Assembly: GCF_914767665.1 (NCBI RefSeq) | Contig: NC_059504.1 | Location: 1,428,501 to 1,492,500 of the forward strand | Direction: 5' to 3' | Length of the DNA stretch: 64,000 nucleotides | From: Harmonia axyridis | Taxonomy: Eukaryota; Arthropoda; Insecta; Coleoptera; Coccinellidae | Shown: piece by piece, positions 36,601-46,544 of the stretch | Layout of the letters: each line of letters starts with the position of its first letter | Position numbering within the stretch: the first letter of the stretch is position 1 | Translations under genes and position numbers: made by a program | Notes under the pieces: model-generated | The model's input: the letters and a program-made list of their open reading frames with translations, nothing else | Told to the model about the DNA's origin: nothing | Databases searched by the model: none

Positions 36601-38899
36601 AATCGAATAATCCATCGTTGTTTTATTGCAATTTAAAGTTCTATAGCTCTAAGAAAAACACCTTTTACAATGATCTAATAGTGAAGAATCGACTGCACCA
36701 TAGAAGTGAAACGCTGATATCAGCTGACAAGAGGTCAGTACATAGTTTTGATTGGTTCTGCATATTGAACTAATCAATACTATTCTATCATTGGCTGAAA
36801 TTCAAACTTCTGTGTTCTCTCATTCATGGTCACGTGGCTGGAGTTTCGACCTTTCTCTCGATAATTAGATCATTGCATTTCTAAACAGAAAAAGTGTGAA
36901 ACCAATAATTCGACAACCACAGTCAGCAGTAATGGAAGGTGTTGACCTACTATTATATTGATGTGTCTATCTGTGTCGCCATCTACACTAGGTAGAATTA
37001 CGCAAGGAGTAATCTTATTTAATCAGAATTTCTGTCGAGTTTTCTACCTTTGTATCCCTGTGAGATTTCTCGTGGAGCGAAATTATTTTTTGTCGGAAAT
37101 TAGAATGTAAAGGAATCGCTACTGCGAAGAATGCGGTTTGAAAAATTGAGGATTTGATGAAGAAAAACTGGAATCTTGATCATATTCGAGTTATTGCTAA
37201 CCGGGTAACAGAAAATCTCCTGAGAGAAATTTCAGGAAAAGAAACGGCAGATCTTATGAAAAATTCATGAGCAGATGCCATCAAAAGAAGATGAAAGGCT
37301 TCTCGGAAACAATTGTTTCTGCTTATTTTTCCGAACAACTTCACTAGGTAATCTCTGAGCTTGTTTTTCAATGATTAAAAGTGTTCCATCGCATTAATGG
37401 GATACTTTTGGGTGAATATTTTAAATTGATTGCATTCTTAAAGATGAAAGGCCTTACTATCGCAGGCAAAAACTCAATATATACAAGAAGTTGATAATTC
37501 GGTAATAAGGAGAATTTTTGTTTTATTATTTCCTTCGGAATTGTTCTAGAAAAAAGTTTTTTACTTTGTTAGTTGAAATCCGTTTTTTACAATCGTTTAA
37601 CTTGATGTGAATTTAATTTAACCCTTATTTTTCTCAAGTTTGTTATCCCCTTTCCAACACTTAAACATCTTAAGTTTGATTGAAGAAGTTGATGATCAGC
37701 CAAGGAATCAAAATCGTGAGATATTTTCAACATTCGGTAGATAACGGGTGTCGAAACACTGTTACATCCAGAAAAACTGACTGTTTGGTGCGCTTTATGG
37801 GCTGGTGGAATCATTGCTCCATACTTCTTCAAAAACGATGATGGCCAGAACGTTACAGTCAATGGTGATCGGTATAGAGCCATGATTACTAACTTTTTCA
37901 TTCCTGAATTGAACAACCATCATGTCCAGGAGCTGTGCTTCCAACAAGACGGCGCAACATGTCACACAGCTCGTGCCACAATCGATTTATCGAAAGACAC
38001 GTTTGGTGACCGCCTAATTTTACGTTTTGGACCTGTGAATTGGCCTCCAAGATCTTGTGATTTAACACAGCTAGACTACTTTCTGTGGGGCTATGTAAAG
38101 TCTATGCGAATAAGCCACAAACCCTTGACCATTTAGAAGACAACATTCGCCGTGTTTTTGCCGATATATCTTGCGGATAAATAAAATTCATGTCAATCGA
38201 ATAATCCATCGTTGTTTTATTGCAATTTAAAGTTCTATAGCTCTAAAAAAACACCCTTTATAATTTAAAAAAGGTAAAAACAACAAAACACGAACTAAAT
38301 GACAGATAACACCAACATATCTTGAAGCGGGCTTTCTGAATGACCAATTTCTGGATCTGTCTAATAAGAAATGATTTTTTTTCGCAGATTTCTGAGAGCA
38401 AAGAGAATATAAAGATTTTGCCATTGGCGACCTTCAAAAAGGATGATCTCACAGGAAGTACCAGTAAAATTCAAATAGTGACTGAGAACTCTAATTTTAT
38501 TGAAGGAGTTCTGCGCCTCAAGTGTAAGGCAAATATTTTTAACATTTGGAGTAGTACAGTTGAGATGAAAGTGGAGGCAGACAGGCCTATCAAAAAGATG
38601 GCAGGATTAACAATAGAATCAATGTCTTCTCAACAGAGTCAGATGAATAGTACAGGCTCAGGTATAAACATATGACAAGGTTCGCAAAAATTATTATTTT
38701 TTTTTTATATATTCAGATTTTTATTAATTATTTTGTGATGTGAATTTTGTGTAATTGTTTGACACACCATTTGATTATATCAATTATTTCTGCAGATATC
38801 GTCTACCACATTTCCAAGGGCAGTTCGAACACTCTCTCATTCAGTCTACCCAAAGCAATAACTCTACTATGTTTCATATTGTGCATCAAGTTAAACTGA
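12699..38899 (+). CDS. Beat-like immunoglobulin cell-surface protein, six exons, apparent frameshift in exon 4
   Basis: Exons: 12699-12759 (signal peptide), 33239-33438, 34942-35077, 35444-35578, 38388-38661 and 38796-38899. All phases fit except in exon 4. The protein starts MEFPSIVRAIWFLLVISLVK. The first Ig domain follows, with TVTFKCEYD, SLKWYFNAEEFFRYVP and SGTYECEVSTDAPTFET, the typical pattern of insect Beaten-path proteins, which bind Side receptors in axon guidance. Exon 4 resembles the second Ig domain, but one extra T near 35519-35522 shifts the frame between SAEC and SSPVSDPAANITW. Its donor is GC rather than GT (AGGCAAGT at 35577). The last exon ends in a hydrophobic tail (ITLLCFILCIKLN), compatible with a GPI anchor. 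Pairing the 12.7 kb exon with the rest across 20.5 kb is inference from phase and family structure. Confidence 0.75.
12760..13986. other. Start of the Beat-like intron 1, no feature seen
   Basis: AT-rich intronic sequence with no transposon or exon that I recognise. Confidence 0.5.
13987..14836 (+). mobile_element. DD41D mariner derivative, copy 4
   Basis: The left end is damaged (TTG instead of GGGTG), and about 76 bp is missing between the terminal repeat and the CAACGCTTGC region, including the start codon. The catalytic half is further broken by a frame change near 14345-14360. The right end is normal, CACCC at 14832-14836. Confidence 0.88.
14837..16073. other. Intronic, nothing recognised
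   Basis: No gene or named repeat is seen. The text near 15880-15960 faintly resembles segments at 28.4-28.6 kb and may be an old dispersed repeat. Confidence 0.4.
16074..16925 (+). mobile_element. DD41D mariner derivative, copy 5
   Basis: Carries the shared internal deletion plus a second deletion of roughly 115 bp at about 16354, which removes the region between CRIW and the FKNDDG-coding part. Right end CACCC at 16921-16925. Confidence 0.9.
16926..17573. repeat. Intronic DNA with a dispersed repeat fragment
   Basis: Positions 17090-17165 (with AGAGAAACTAACCGAAAACA) recur with changes at 28577-28650. No gene is seen. Confidence 0.5.
17574..18374 (-). mobile_element. DD41D mariner derivative, copy 6
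   Basis: Both terminal repeats are present. Internal deletions near 17890-17950 shorten the catalytic half, so the second Asp block is lost. Confidence 0.9.
18375..19140. other. Intronic, nothing recognised
   Basis: Contains a short TTCCGGAA double palindrome near 18688-18715. No gene is supported. Confidence 0.4.
19141..19583 (+). mobile_element. hAT derivative H2, truncated by the tandem array
   Basis: The left end has the CAAGTAGCTTGACATTTTAA signature, followed by the hAT C-terminal dimerisation text FLSTPASSAPVERQF. The copy stops at about 19583, where the tandem array begins; the right-end CAAGT repeats are missing. Confidence 0.75.
19590..22165 (+). repeat. Tandem array of ~0.66-0.68 kb units, about 3.7 copies
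   Basis: Equivalent points (the TCAGTGTTTTCCTCGG text) lie at 19741, 20402, 21077 and 21757, giving periods of 661, 675 and 680 bp. Each unit has a readable frame with RRMNKTQLENIFCKTYNPAD and SLYIYYLKD. In copies 3 and 4 a second frame reads ERCVFTAWARNLLTE. Frames are not joined into a long protein. An inverted, diverged unit lies at 54485-54790. No family is recognised. Whether this is a satellite-like expansion or a piece of a larger element cannot be decided here. Confidence 0.85.
22166..22857. other. Intronic, nothing recognised
   Basis: AT-rich with no clear exon, repeat or RNA gene. Confidence 0.4.
22858..23668 (-). mobile_element. hAT derivative H3
   Basis: Begins with GATTCACGGCTTGGCTTGAT and ends with CTTGATGAATCCATAAT. 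Both ends are dense in CAAGTAGCTTGA-type repeats. The internal dimerisation region is frameshifted. About 0.81 kb, close to H5 and H6 in size. Confidence 0.75.
23771..23965 (-). pseudogene. Penelope-like reverse transcriptase relic
   Basis: Reads YRFVDDILGCLSG (the YxDD catalytic box), then HPNRKFVLE and LTFLDLSI, the spacing seen in Penelope-like reverse transcriptases. It is a fragment with no intact flanking domains; neighbouring DNA to about 24300 may be more of the same element but is unreadable. Confidence 0.65.
24650..25563 (-). mobile_element. DD41D mariner derivative, copy 7
   Basis: Both ends are present. It has small deletions in the catalytic half (around 25077 and 25353). The shared deletion region is altered, with the ATTTTGTTTAGC text missing. 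Confidence 0.9.
25744..30965 (-). CDS. Small secreted acidic-tailed protein, three exons, unknown function
   Basis: Not recognised. Exons 30965-30918, 26062-25931 and 25881-25744 join in phase 0 throughout, giving 105 residues. Exon 1 is a signal peptide (MKSSIFVIFTIFAVLQ) ending at a CAG/GTACGT donor. Exon 2 is basic (SIRTLKASRKQFEIKKKIFK). Exon 3 is acidic and Ser/Pro-rich, ending PPSGDDPRQLDE, with one cysteine. The last donor (TTT/GTATAT) is weak. A TATA box and initiator precede the ATG, and AATAAA lies on this strand near 25693-25688, 50 nt past the stop. The gene lies antisense inside intron 1 of the Beat-like gene, and its own 4.9 kb intron holds mariner and hAT copies. A secreted peptide or precursor is the simplest reading. 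Confidence 0.6.
26100..27288. other. Intron of the small secreted gene
   Basis: AT-rich. Open frames at 26280-26645 and 26611-26856 (-) carry no recognisable domain. Sequence 27134-27280 is one arm of a diverged inverted pair with 28150-28290, flanking mariner copy 8. Confidence 0.45.
27289..28028 (-). mobile_element. DD41D mariner derivative, copy 8 (5' end missing)
   Basis: The right terminal repeat is at 27289. The catalytic half is open across 28091-27360 but runs into unrelated flanking sequence at about 28028, so the 5' terminal repeat is missing. Inverted dispersed repeats lie on both sides. Confidence 0.9.
28029..29355. repeat. Dispersed repeat fragments, no gene seen
   Basis: 28150-28290 is an inverted relative of 27134-27280, sharing AGACGTTTATGGAA and the CCGGTTATA text. 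28577-28650 repeats 17090-17165. An open frame at 29069-29275 has no recognisable domain. Confidence 0.5.
29356..29776 (+). mobile_element. DD41D mariner derivative, copy 9 (3' half only)
   Basis: Starts abruptly in the CHTARA-coding region and runs to the right end near 29776. The 5' half is absent. A frame change near 29590 breaks the C-terminus. It lies directly beside hAT copy H4. Confidence 0.88.
29778..30648 (+). mobile_element. hAT derivative H4, interrupted by a ~0.4 kb insertion
   Basis: The 5' CAAGT-rich end is missing. The dimerisation-region text is split: one part ends near 29832 and the next resumes near 30240. The right end has CAAGCCAAGTAGCTTG and CGTGAATCCC. The intervening 29833-30240 contains an imperfect foldback (AGAAGGC near 29857 and GCCTTCT near 29942). 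Confidence 0.65.
30980..31016 (-). promoter_or_regulatory. TATA box plus initiator for the small secreted gene
   Basis: On the minus strand GATATATATGG (about 31016-31006) is followed about 30 nt later by the insect initiator TCAGT (30984-30980), 17 nt before the ATG. The spacing is that of a classic focused core promoter. Confidence 0.6.
31517..33033 (+). mobile_element. Tc1-like DD34E element, copy 1, with damaged transposase
   Basis: Terminal inverted repeats CACTGCGCAAAAAAATTAAC are flanked by TA on both sides (31515-31516 and 33034-33035). The frame 31794-32729 encodes 311 residues. It has N-terminal helix-turn-helix text (WTYTRIAERFGVFHTSVSRM), the first catalytic Asp in LFTDESRFCLY, the second in FMDDNARPH and Glu in SPDLNPIEQVWD, 34 residues after the second Asp. 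Compared with copy 2, four bases are missing near 32725, which creates an early stop and removes about 30 C-terminal residues. It lies in intron 1 of the Beat-like gene. Confidence 0.92.
33891..34871 (+). repeat. 490-bp tandem duplication in Beat-like intron 2
   Basis: Copies 33891-34380 and 34381-34871 are nearly identical. Each contains coding-like fragments, including WDPRFVCKTFLTEYS-like text and FSQKELNDLIRYLNLSNEF. The latter resembles a phrase I have seen in repetitive arthropod hypothetical proteins. Stops and frame changes show it is not a functional exon. Confidence 0.85.
35730..36662 (+). mobile_element. DD41D mariner derivative, copy 10
   Basis: Near full length (933 bp) in Beat-like intron 4. 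Carries the shared internal deletion and two further frame changes, near 36083 and 36310. The terminal repeats are intact apart from a changed right tip. Confidence 0.92.
36663..37744. other. Beat-like intron 4, no feature recognised
   Basis: Unique-looking AT-rich DNA without a recognisable exon. Confidence 0.45.
37745..38256 (+). mobile_element. DD41D mariner derivative, copy 11 (short)
   Basis: The left tip keeps only GGGTG before jumping into the VETLLHPEKL-coding region. A second deletion near 38166 removes the C-terminal part. The right end CACCC is at 38252-38256. Confidence 0.88.
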
Positions 38900-39378
38900 G
38901 CAGTTATGAAACGTAAAATCAATTATACTTGTGCCTCTTTGTAATAATATTAAACAATTTTGTACTGACCTATCCTCATATAAGTACTTCCTACCTTAAG
39001 TAGATCTATACTTTAACTAATTATAAGACAATAAGAAATCAACTAGACTTTCCACTATGTGTAACATGTTTGAATTATCTTGGAACTCAGAATAAGAGGT
39101 TGAACAGCTTAAATTATCATTTGTGACTGAACTTTCCTATCCACGATAATGCAAACAGAGAAATTGTATATAAAAATGTTCTGATGAATTGAAAAAAAAA
39201 TAGATTACACCTAAATTAGGAATCAACGAAACTGTTATAATTTTCAAAGTGTTTTTATTGACTTGTTCCAATGAAATTGTTACTTAAAATTATATGTATA
39301 AAAATAGTTCAAATATAAATAAATTTGACTGATTTTAACTTTATAGAAAGAGTACTTCACAGAAAGAGCCCTTTTCAA

Positions 39379-40061
39379 TTACATCACCGAATGATGCTTG
39401 TTGAGATACCATTCGTTATCTAATTTGTAGGTCTCACCCATAAACGTAAATTGTGTCGGTGGGTTATTTTCACCATTTTCAAAATGGAAAAATTTGCTCA
39501 ATTCAATAGCCAACTTTGATTGTACTAATCCCACTGAACCAACCCGTTCTGGAGCTGGATGGTAAACTCTTCCAGTTTCTGGTATCATTACAACCTTATT
39601 AGGTAAAAATTTCAACGTCAACAAAGAATCAGCATGATTGTAAGCTAGATGCATTTCAGGATGTCCTTCTGATGTTTCTTTTTCAATAATATGTGTGAAA
39701 ACAAAAGGGCAGTCATCACACCTAACAAAATTTCTTTCTTTACCACACCTTGATAGGAAAGGAAATTCTTCATATCTATTTGAATTGTTGATTTTCAGTT
39801 GGTTGAAAAAAAATCTCAGGAATTTTTTCTCTTTGATGCAAGACGTGAAATTTTTCATTTTGGAATCGTCTAGAAATAACTGATCTACGCTTACAAGGTA
39901 TATAATTCAGTTTAAAAGCTTACCATTCCTTGATGGTCTACATAATAAAAATACTCTCTCACGCGAGGTTCAGGTTCCTGTCCCTGCACATAAGATAATC
40001 TGCGAGTAAACATTATTTTACAATGTTTTCCGTAATTAGCTAATCTGAAAGTTTGAAACAT
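39379..40061 (-). CDS. UPF0598 family protein (C8orf82-like), two exons
   Basis: Exons 40061-39924 and 39879-39379 join in phase to 212 residues. Family blocks are SYVQGQEPEPRVREYFYYVD, FLDDSKMKNF, RCGKERNFVRCDDCPFVFTH and RVYHPAPERVGSVGLV, which match the UPF0598 family of metazoan proteins with unknown biochemical function. The ATG at 40061 is chosen because it is the first ATG in frame, a stop lies upstream, and the result is a short basic N-terminus (RLANYGKHCKIMFTRR) compatible with mitochondrial import. It converges with the Beat-like gene, leaving about 480 bp between the stop codons. Confidence 0.88.
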
Positions 40062-40477
40062 ATTTAACGAAGAGATTCTAAATCCTTTTGGCAGCCCAAG
40101 TCCAAGGTTCACAAGTTTGTTTACAAAATTCACTGATGTTAGGTTAAGGTTTTCAACACAGAACTACAAAATTTTTCTTCTTTAAATTTACTACAAATTT
40201 AATCTGCTTTATGAACATTTCGAAAATAATTGTATGTAAAAGAGAATTTATTATAATAATTTTATGCATTAATGAAGAATTTGTGATATATAATAATAAT
40301 TATATTTGAAATTGTAGTATTGAATAGTTTCTAGATAATAATGAATTGTTATGTACATAAGGTTCCGTGTAAAACATTTCTGTATTTGAAATAATAAACA
40401 TGTGCTTTTATATTACTTACGTTTGATTATTCTCTCCTTTCGCTGAAAGTTCGATAGTTTAAAATTTATAGATGTTC

Positions 40478-43400
40478 TTAAGAATTTATAACAGTGGTTG
40501 TTGCATTTGCTATAGGTGAAAAATCTTTGGGATTGAACTGTATAAGAATCACCAAGTATGTTGTAATACCTGCTGCCATCTGTAAAGCAAAATTGCTTAG
40601 AATTTATGATCTTGTAATTGAATTGATATCTCACTGTGTATAATAGAGAATAATCTAAAGGAAAGAGACCCATTATACTGAAGATGAGACGATTGTGGTA
40701 CATTTGCAATGAATAGATCTCGATCTAAAATAAAATTAACGTTAGCACAAATTTAAAGGTTAGAAAAAGTTATATTACAGTGTCCTGAAGTTCTTCGTTC
40801 TCACTGTTATTTCTTATTTTATGAAGAATACGAGGGCAATAGTTTGCCTGAAAAAATTAATAATGATAGCGGGATTAAAACAATTTTTAAAAGAATTTGA
40901 ATTGCAAACTACTATCAACGAATTCATGGGAAAATCAGAGATTTTAGCCAGCCTGAATACTAAAACATTAGTTCCTAGTGAGATTATATTTCAATAAATA
41001 TTTGCTAGTTTACAGAAAAAAAAATCATCTTAGTATTTCTTACTGTTTTAAAGATGAACGCGATAAAAAATTAAAAGTTTGTACACACTAAATTTTGTGA
41101 AATGTGAAATTTGGAATGATCATTCTTGGGTTGAATATTTGTTAAAATTACAACTACAAGTAGCTCGAATTCTGTGAGGTCATGACACTTCTTGAATAAT
41201 TCATTGTTAAAAATTATTATCATGTGAATTGGTTCGAATACGTCGATTAAATATGTTCGGACTAGTAGAGTGTAAAGTTCTGTCCCAAATATCCTTGAGG
41301 AATGAAATGTTATTGGCAGGAATATACACAGCTATCAATTTCAGGTAAATCAATTAAATTTTTAATATGAAAAACATTAACTTCATTATATGGTGTTAGT
41401 TGATGCAGTTATTGTAGATTTTTTTTCATAAAACGATCCCAGGGAAAATTTATGTGGAAAATTTTTCGAATGAAAATCTACGTACAAAGTTATCATTCAT
41501 TGAAATCATGTGGGAAGGTACTTAAAAATATACATAAATGAAAAGTGTTATGATGTTGTACACTCAATAACTTCAGCTATGAAATTGTACATGTAAATAC
41601 GTTTATTTATATTTCAAACTTCAATCAGTGCAGCACGTTCACTTAAGTTAATAGCCAGTAGTTCTTATTTTTTTATTTTAAATTTTCAGTTGATATAACT
41701 ATGAATTTTCTTTAAGAAAAACGAAGTAATATGGGATACTTTCAAAAAGGAAGAATATTTTAACGCACACTAGATCAATTAATTCTTTCAATCGAAGATT
41801 TTCTTCAGTCCTCCGCCAAAATTATGAATGATTCAAACTTCGATTCACAAAAAGTGAAAAATCACCTTCTTGGATTTCCTGGTGGTGAGATTACAATAGA
41901 TTGGAACTATGCTAATGAAGGAATTGCCATAATATGGTTAAACCATGTAGAAAAAAGAAACTCAATCACTGGTGAGTAACTTACTAAATTAAGATTTTGT
42001 CTCGGATTTTGTTTGATTTGAATATTGAGAAAATTATTCTCTTTCTTATGTTTTTTTTTTAATTTTATGCAAGATCTAGCTCGGATGACTAACACTATTT
42101 GTTAACCAGGCATCTCATTTCACAAAATTCAAGAACAGAAAATAAGAAAATTTTAAAATTTTTATTGAAAAAATTACTAAGACACATTCAATATAAATAT
42201 GTATAATAAGTACTATTTTTTACTGTATATCCTCTTGTTTTGATGGACCGAACTGATTTAACAGATATATCACTATAATCTACGACCTGGAAAACTCTGA
42301 AGATGCTTACCGCAGTAAAGTAAGCGATTAGACCACGACTACAAAGATATGCATTTTCTAATTCTCTCGATGAATAGGTGCATTATTTTCAATATACACT
42401 GCGCAAAAAAATTAACGCACATTATGGAAATCTCAAATTAATTCTACAACTGAAGGTGTTCTCAATGATAATAATTTTTATCAGAATTATGCATTTATTT
42501 TCCAGCAGGAATAAAAAAATGAGATTATCAGATTTTGAATGTATTGGCTCCATTCTGAAATCAGTTGTTCTCGATCAATTCTAGTGATCAATAGTTTTTC
42601 TTTCGTTTGATTTTCTACACTCGATCGCTATGCAACGCGAAACACGCAATTTGACCCAAGAGGAATGTGCCCAAGCGGTAGTTTTGCGAGAAGAAGGGTG
42701 GATATACACAAGAATTGCAGAAATGTTTGGAGTTTCCCATACAAGTGTGTCCAGAATGTTGCAGCGATTCAGGGGGACAGGTATGAATGTCCGAAGACCA
42801 GAACAGGGTAGACCACAGGAAACAACTGCCATTCAAGAACGTTACTTGAAAGTTTCTTCGTTGAGACAACGGTTTGCAACCGCTGCTCTTATCCCAGCCC
42901 ATCGAAGGGCGCGTTTGGATTTTGCGAGAGAGCATATCCATTGGGCAGAAGCTGATTGGGAAAGAGTTCACTTCACAGATGAGTCTAGATTCTGCCTCTA
43001 CCATTGTGTTCCCTTGTATACAGACGTCCACATGAAAGATATGCTCAGTGCAATTTCCTGAATACTACTGGTTTCGGGGGAGGATCGATTATGGTATGGG
43101 GTGGAATATCTTTGACTGCTCGCACAGACCTAGTGGTCGTTGATAATGGAGCTATGAATGCTGATAGGTATATAAGGAACATTCTTGAAGAGCATGTAGT
43201 GCCATTTGCCCCATACATTTGTGAAAATTTCATTTTTATGGACGATAATGACAGACCCCATCGTGCGCGCATCGTTAAGGAGTACCGTGAAGAGGTTGAA
43301 GTCTCTCGAATGGAATGGCCAGCAAGAAGTCCAGATCTCAATCCGATTGAGCAGGTTTGGGATAACCTCAATAGAAGGCTGAGAAGTTCAGAAAATCATC

Positions 43401-46128
43401 CAGCTACTCTTAATGACTTTGGAATCCAACTCAGAGAAATCTGGGAAGGATTAGATCAGAACAGTTTAAAATCACTCATTTTGAGTATGAAACGACGTTG
43501 CCGAGCTGTAATTAACGCAAGGGGTGGAAATACCAAGTATTAAATCACTTATCAGCATTCCAGTATTTTGAAAATTGTTTATTTCTCTTCTTTCACATAA
43601 GATTCGGTGAAATCCTGAATTTTTCTTCCATTTAATGTGTCTTGTTTCGTTCAAAACCTTCCCGAGAGAACATAAAAAATAAGTTATAAAGTCAATGTAG
43701 AGTTAACTCTCATTAAAATTGAGATTTTCAGAATGTGCGTTAATTTTTTTGCGCAGTGTATATTGAATATATTCTTTGTCTAAGTGAATATGGCGGTACT
43801 ATTATTTTGTATTATTTATTACCACGAAAAATAGTTGAGTAAGTTTCGATGTCTCTTCAGGAAAGATGATGGTAGATCTCTCGAACTGCATTGACAAACT
43901 GGAGACTTGGACAGAAGGAAAAGCAGTGATCATATGCGGCAAAGGTGTTAATTTCTGCAGTGGAGGAGACCTGGATTTCGTTAAAGAAAATGCCAATCCA
44001 ACTAAAGCCTTTAATATGAGCTCTTGGATGATTTCGACCCTTAGTCGCTTAGGTGACTTGGAAATGGTTACTGTGTGTGTTGCTCATGGACCAACTTTAG
44101 GTGGGGGTGCAGAAATATCCACATTCTGTGACTACATGCTGGTTACTGAGAATGTTAAATTTGGATTTATACAGGGCTGTTTAAATATTATAACAGCTTG
44201 GGGAGGAGGAACAAGGTAAGTTCATTACCTCAAATAAAAATGTTTTTCGAATATCGAGTTATGATATTTTGCAAGGGGATTAAAATTGTTAATCTCCACG
44301 TCAGTACTTTCCTATTTTTTTTTCAGATTGATACAAAAGCTTGGTGAACGTAGAGCTCTCACTCTCTTCTTAACATCTAAAATCTTGAGTGCTGAAGAAT
44401 GTGTCAGTTTTGGCCTGGCAGAAAAAGTCATTTCTGCGCAAAACTTCCTAGAAGATGCATTGGACTGGTTGAAGGAATATGTTAAACACAACCATCAGGT
44501 TATAAGATCCTTCAAAAGCCTTGTAAATACTTCTAGAGGACTGGATCACGAAACATTAAAACGTGAAAGACAATTAACTAGTGAACTTTGGGGCGCAACA
44601 GGACACATAGCAAAAATTAATGAATTTAGTAGGAATAAAAAATCAAATTCGAGTAAATGAAATTTTAGTGTAAATAGGGCATAATTTCCAAAACGATTCA
44701 ATAGTTAGGATATGTATCTACTTATGGCGAACGTTTTTTGAAGAATTTGTAACTGATTATTGTGAACTGTATCAGCCTCTGCCTCAATTGAGGTGGTTTC
44801 TGCTGATGGCACTTCATCGACTTACTACCTCTAGTTTAACCTTAGAGCTAAAACTAATTGAAAATATAAATAAAATGCATCCTTACCTCTTCGCTAGTTT
44901 CACTGGTAACATAGACAATTCCCAATGTTTCCAAAGCATTAGACAGAGCCCACAAAACAAAAAGAACATCCAAACTTCTATGTTCCGGATTTGAGAAATA
45001 AATAGCTATGAAGTATAAAGCTGAGACTATACTAACAAAAGTTACAGCCAACTTGAGTAGCTGCTGTAAAGCGAATGTTTTGTTTATCACGTGTGCTGTA
45101 TCTGTCAGTTTGACATGCAAAGCTGCAATATGATTTACAACGAAGGTGGGATCCAAGGACTTCGTGATTTTTTCTGTTAAACGAACATTCTGTGGTAATA
45201 TCGATGGTTCCACTTTTATAGCCCAGCCTGTAAATATGTATTTGGTAATTGAAAATTACAAGATATGACAATTATCACGATCATTCAACTTACTTTTCGT
45301 AGATTTTCGTTGAGGGACCAAAGTTTCCAAATACTTATTCAAAAGGTTGAACCTTGACCTGACCAAACTCATAAAAAGGCAGTATATGAATTCCATTATT
45401 ATTGTAAGGAAATATGGAATCATTAGTTTTGCAACAACGGAAGCTCTGTTGTCACGAAAGAAAAATGGAGATACTACATTAGTCCATTCTAAAATCAACC
45501 ATGAGATTCCTAATATCATGTACATAACTATGAAGATAACTGACAGCAACACCTTCACGTAGGTTTCTCTGAAACAGTAAAATAATCAACTAGACCCTAT
45601 GACAATCAAAAAAAGAGAAAAAGTCATAGAAAAAAAAAATTTCATTGCAACAATTCTGTGATCTTCTTAAACTTACCTATGATCCACCCAAATGAGCAAA
45701 ACTTTGATAGCTTCGTCTACTTCGTTGATATTGGGAAAAATGTTCATTAGTTTTCTGGAAAACACACATAGAACCAACAGACCACAGAGTGAAAATATTC
45801 CTGCTGCCATTTCTTGATAATACATCAGGTTCTGTTTGAAACTCTGGGTATCGTCATTTTCTATATTGAAAACAACCGAACAGATAATCACTATTGCCAT
45901 GATAAAAGTGAAAATAATTCCCCATTTTGAATAGTTGATCGAGTTCTTCAGAGAAGACTTTTTGATGCTGTAAGGTGTCAAGCCCAAAAAGAAACAGGGG
46001 AACAGAAGTGGGGATATTGCTGAATAAACATCACTAGGATTGCCTATGTTTTTATATATCCAACGTTGGACGTATTCGAAACATATATCCAACATTTTCT
46101 TGAGAATGTCTGTAAAAGTGAACACCAC
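40478..46128 (-). CDS. Insect gustatory receptor (7tm_7), six exons
   Basis: A chemoreceptor ion-channel subunit of gustatory neurons. Exons: 46128-45677, 45568-45294, 45227-44887, 40847-40779, 40724-40635 and 40579-40478. They join in phase to 442 residues, typical for the family. The N-terminus reads SAISPLLFPCFFLGLTPYS. Hydrophobic segments follow, then TSETSEE before the long intron 3, EIYSLQMYHNRLIFSIMG with LFPLDYSLLY in exon 5, and the signature TTYLVILIQF in the last exon. Intron 3 (44886-40848, about 4 kb) contains the whole ECHDC1 gene on the other strand. A separate copy of exon 3 lies at 47936-48276. The start at 46128 is the first ATG of the open frame and is less certain than the rest. 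Confidence 0.88.
40848..41823. other. Gustatory receptor intron 3 upstream of ECHDC1
   Basis: About 1 kb of AT-rich sequence that must contain the ECHDC1 promoter. No TATA box or repeat is assigned. Confidence 0.4.
41824..44660 (+). CDS. ECHDC1: Ethylmalonyl-CoA decarboxylase-like (ECHDC1), three exons
   Basis: Crotonase-fold enzyme; the vertebrate orthologue decarboxylates ethylmalonyl-CoA, a metabolite-repair step. Exons 41824-41971, 43861-44215 and 44327-44660 join in phase to 278 residues. Visible blocks are VEKRNSITGKMMVDL, the oxyanion-hole segments GVNFCSGGDLDFVK and ALGGGAE-like TLGGGAEISTFCDY, then WGGGTR and LWGATGHIA. The ATG at 41824 is preceded by an in-frame stop. The gene sits entirely inside intron 3 of the antisense gustatory receptor. 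Intron 1 has been enlarged by a Tc1-like element. AATAAA near 44870 lies only about 13 bp from a receptor exon. Confidence 0.9.
42397..43758 (+). mobile_element. Tc1-like DD34E element, copy 2, in ECHDC1 intron 1
   Basis: Same terminal repeats as copy 1, flanked by TA at 42395-42396 and 43759-43760. Relative to copy 1 it lacks 111 bp between GCT repeats (in frame, 37 codons, end of the DNA-binding region) and 7 bp near 43008, which shifts the frame. The C-terminal part is intact (43004-43543, ending GGNTKY). It cannot make a complete transposase. Confidence 0.92.
44268..45283. repeat. Duplicated segment A, original location
   Basis: 1016 bp repeated at 47317-48332 with no indel (constant offset 3049) and no mismatch that I noticed. 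It covers the end of ECHDC1 intron 2, ECHDC1 exon 3 and gustatory receptor exon 3. Confidence 0.9.
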
Positions 46129-46544
46129 TGAAGTCAGTTGAATAAATGTTAAGGATTTAGGTTACACCAAATGAGAATCGTATAGTGAATTATCAAAAAA
46201 TTCGTGTAAAATTGTCGAAAAAAGGTACTTACATTATAGATATTGAAAACCAAATATGTATTGGTAGATACCTACTTAATTCGAAGAAATTGGAAATGAT
46301 CTAAATGACTTGAAGCCATACATTAATAAAACAAATAATAATGTACTTATCTCAAACATCAGTGGAATACATGTTTATTGGAATTGTTATGAATCAATAA
46401 TGAAGATGTCATTTATGAATGACTGTTTGATCAAGTGAGAAATTGGTGTATTGTTTTATTTCAGGTGAATTTCATCACTGAAATCTTGTATTGTTACATT
46501 ATTTTGGGCACTTCAGGTTTGTGCTTTGTGGCTTTCGTTATAAA

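Noticed and set aside
44700..44850. Final exon of the gustatory receptor near ECHDC1, with LRQRLIQF-like text
   Set aside because: The frame lacks the family signature. The real last exons, with TTYLVILIQF and correct phases, are at 40847-40478.
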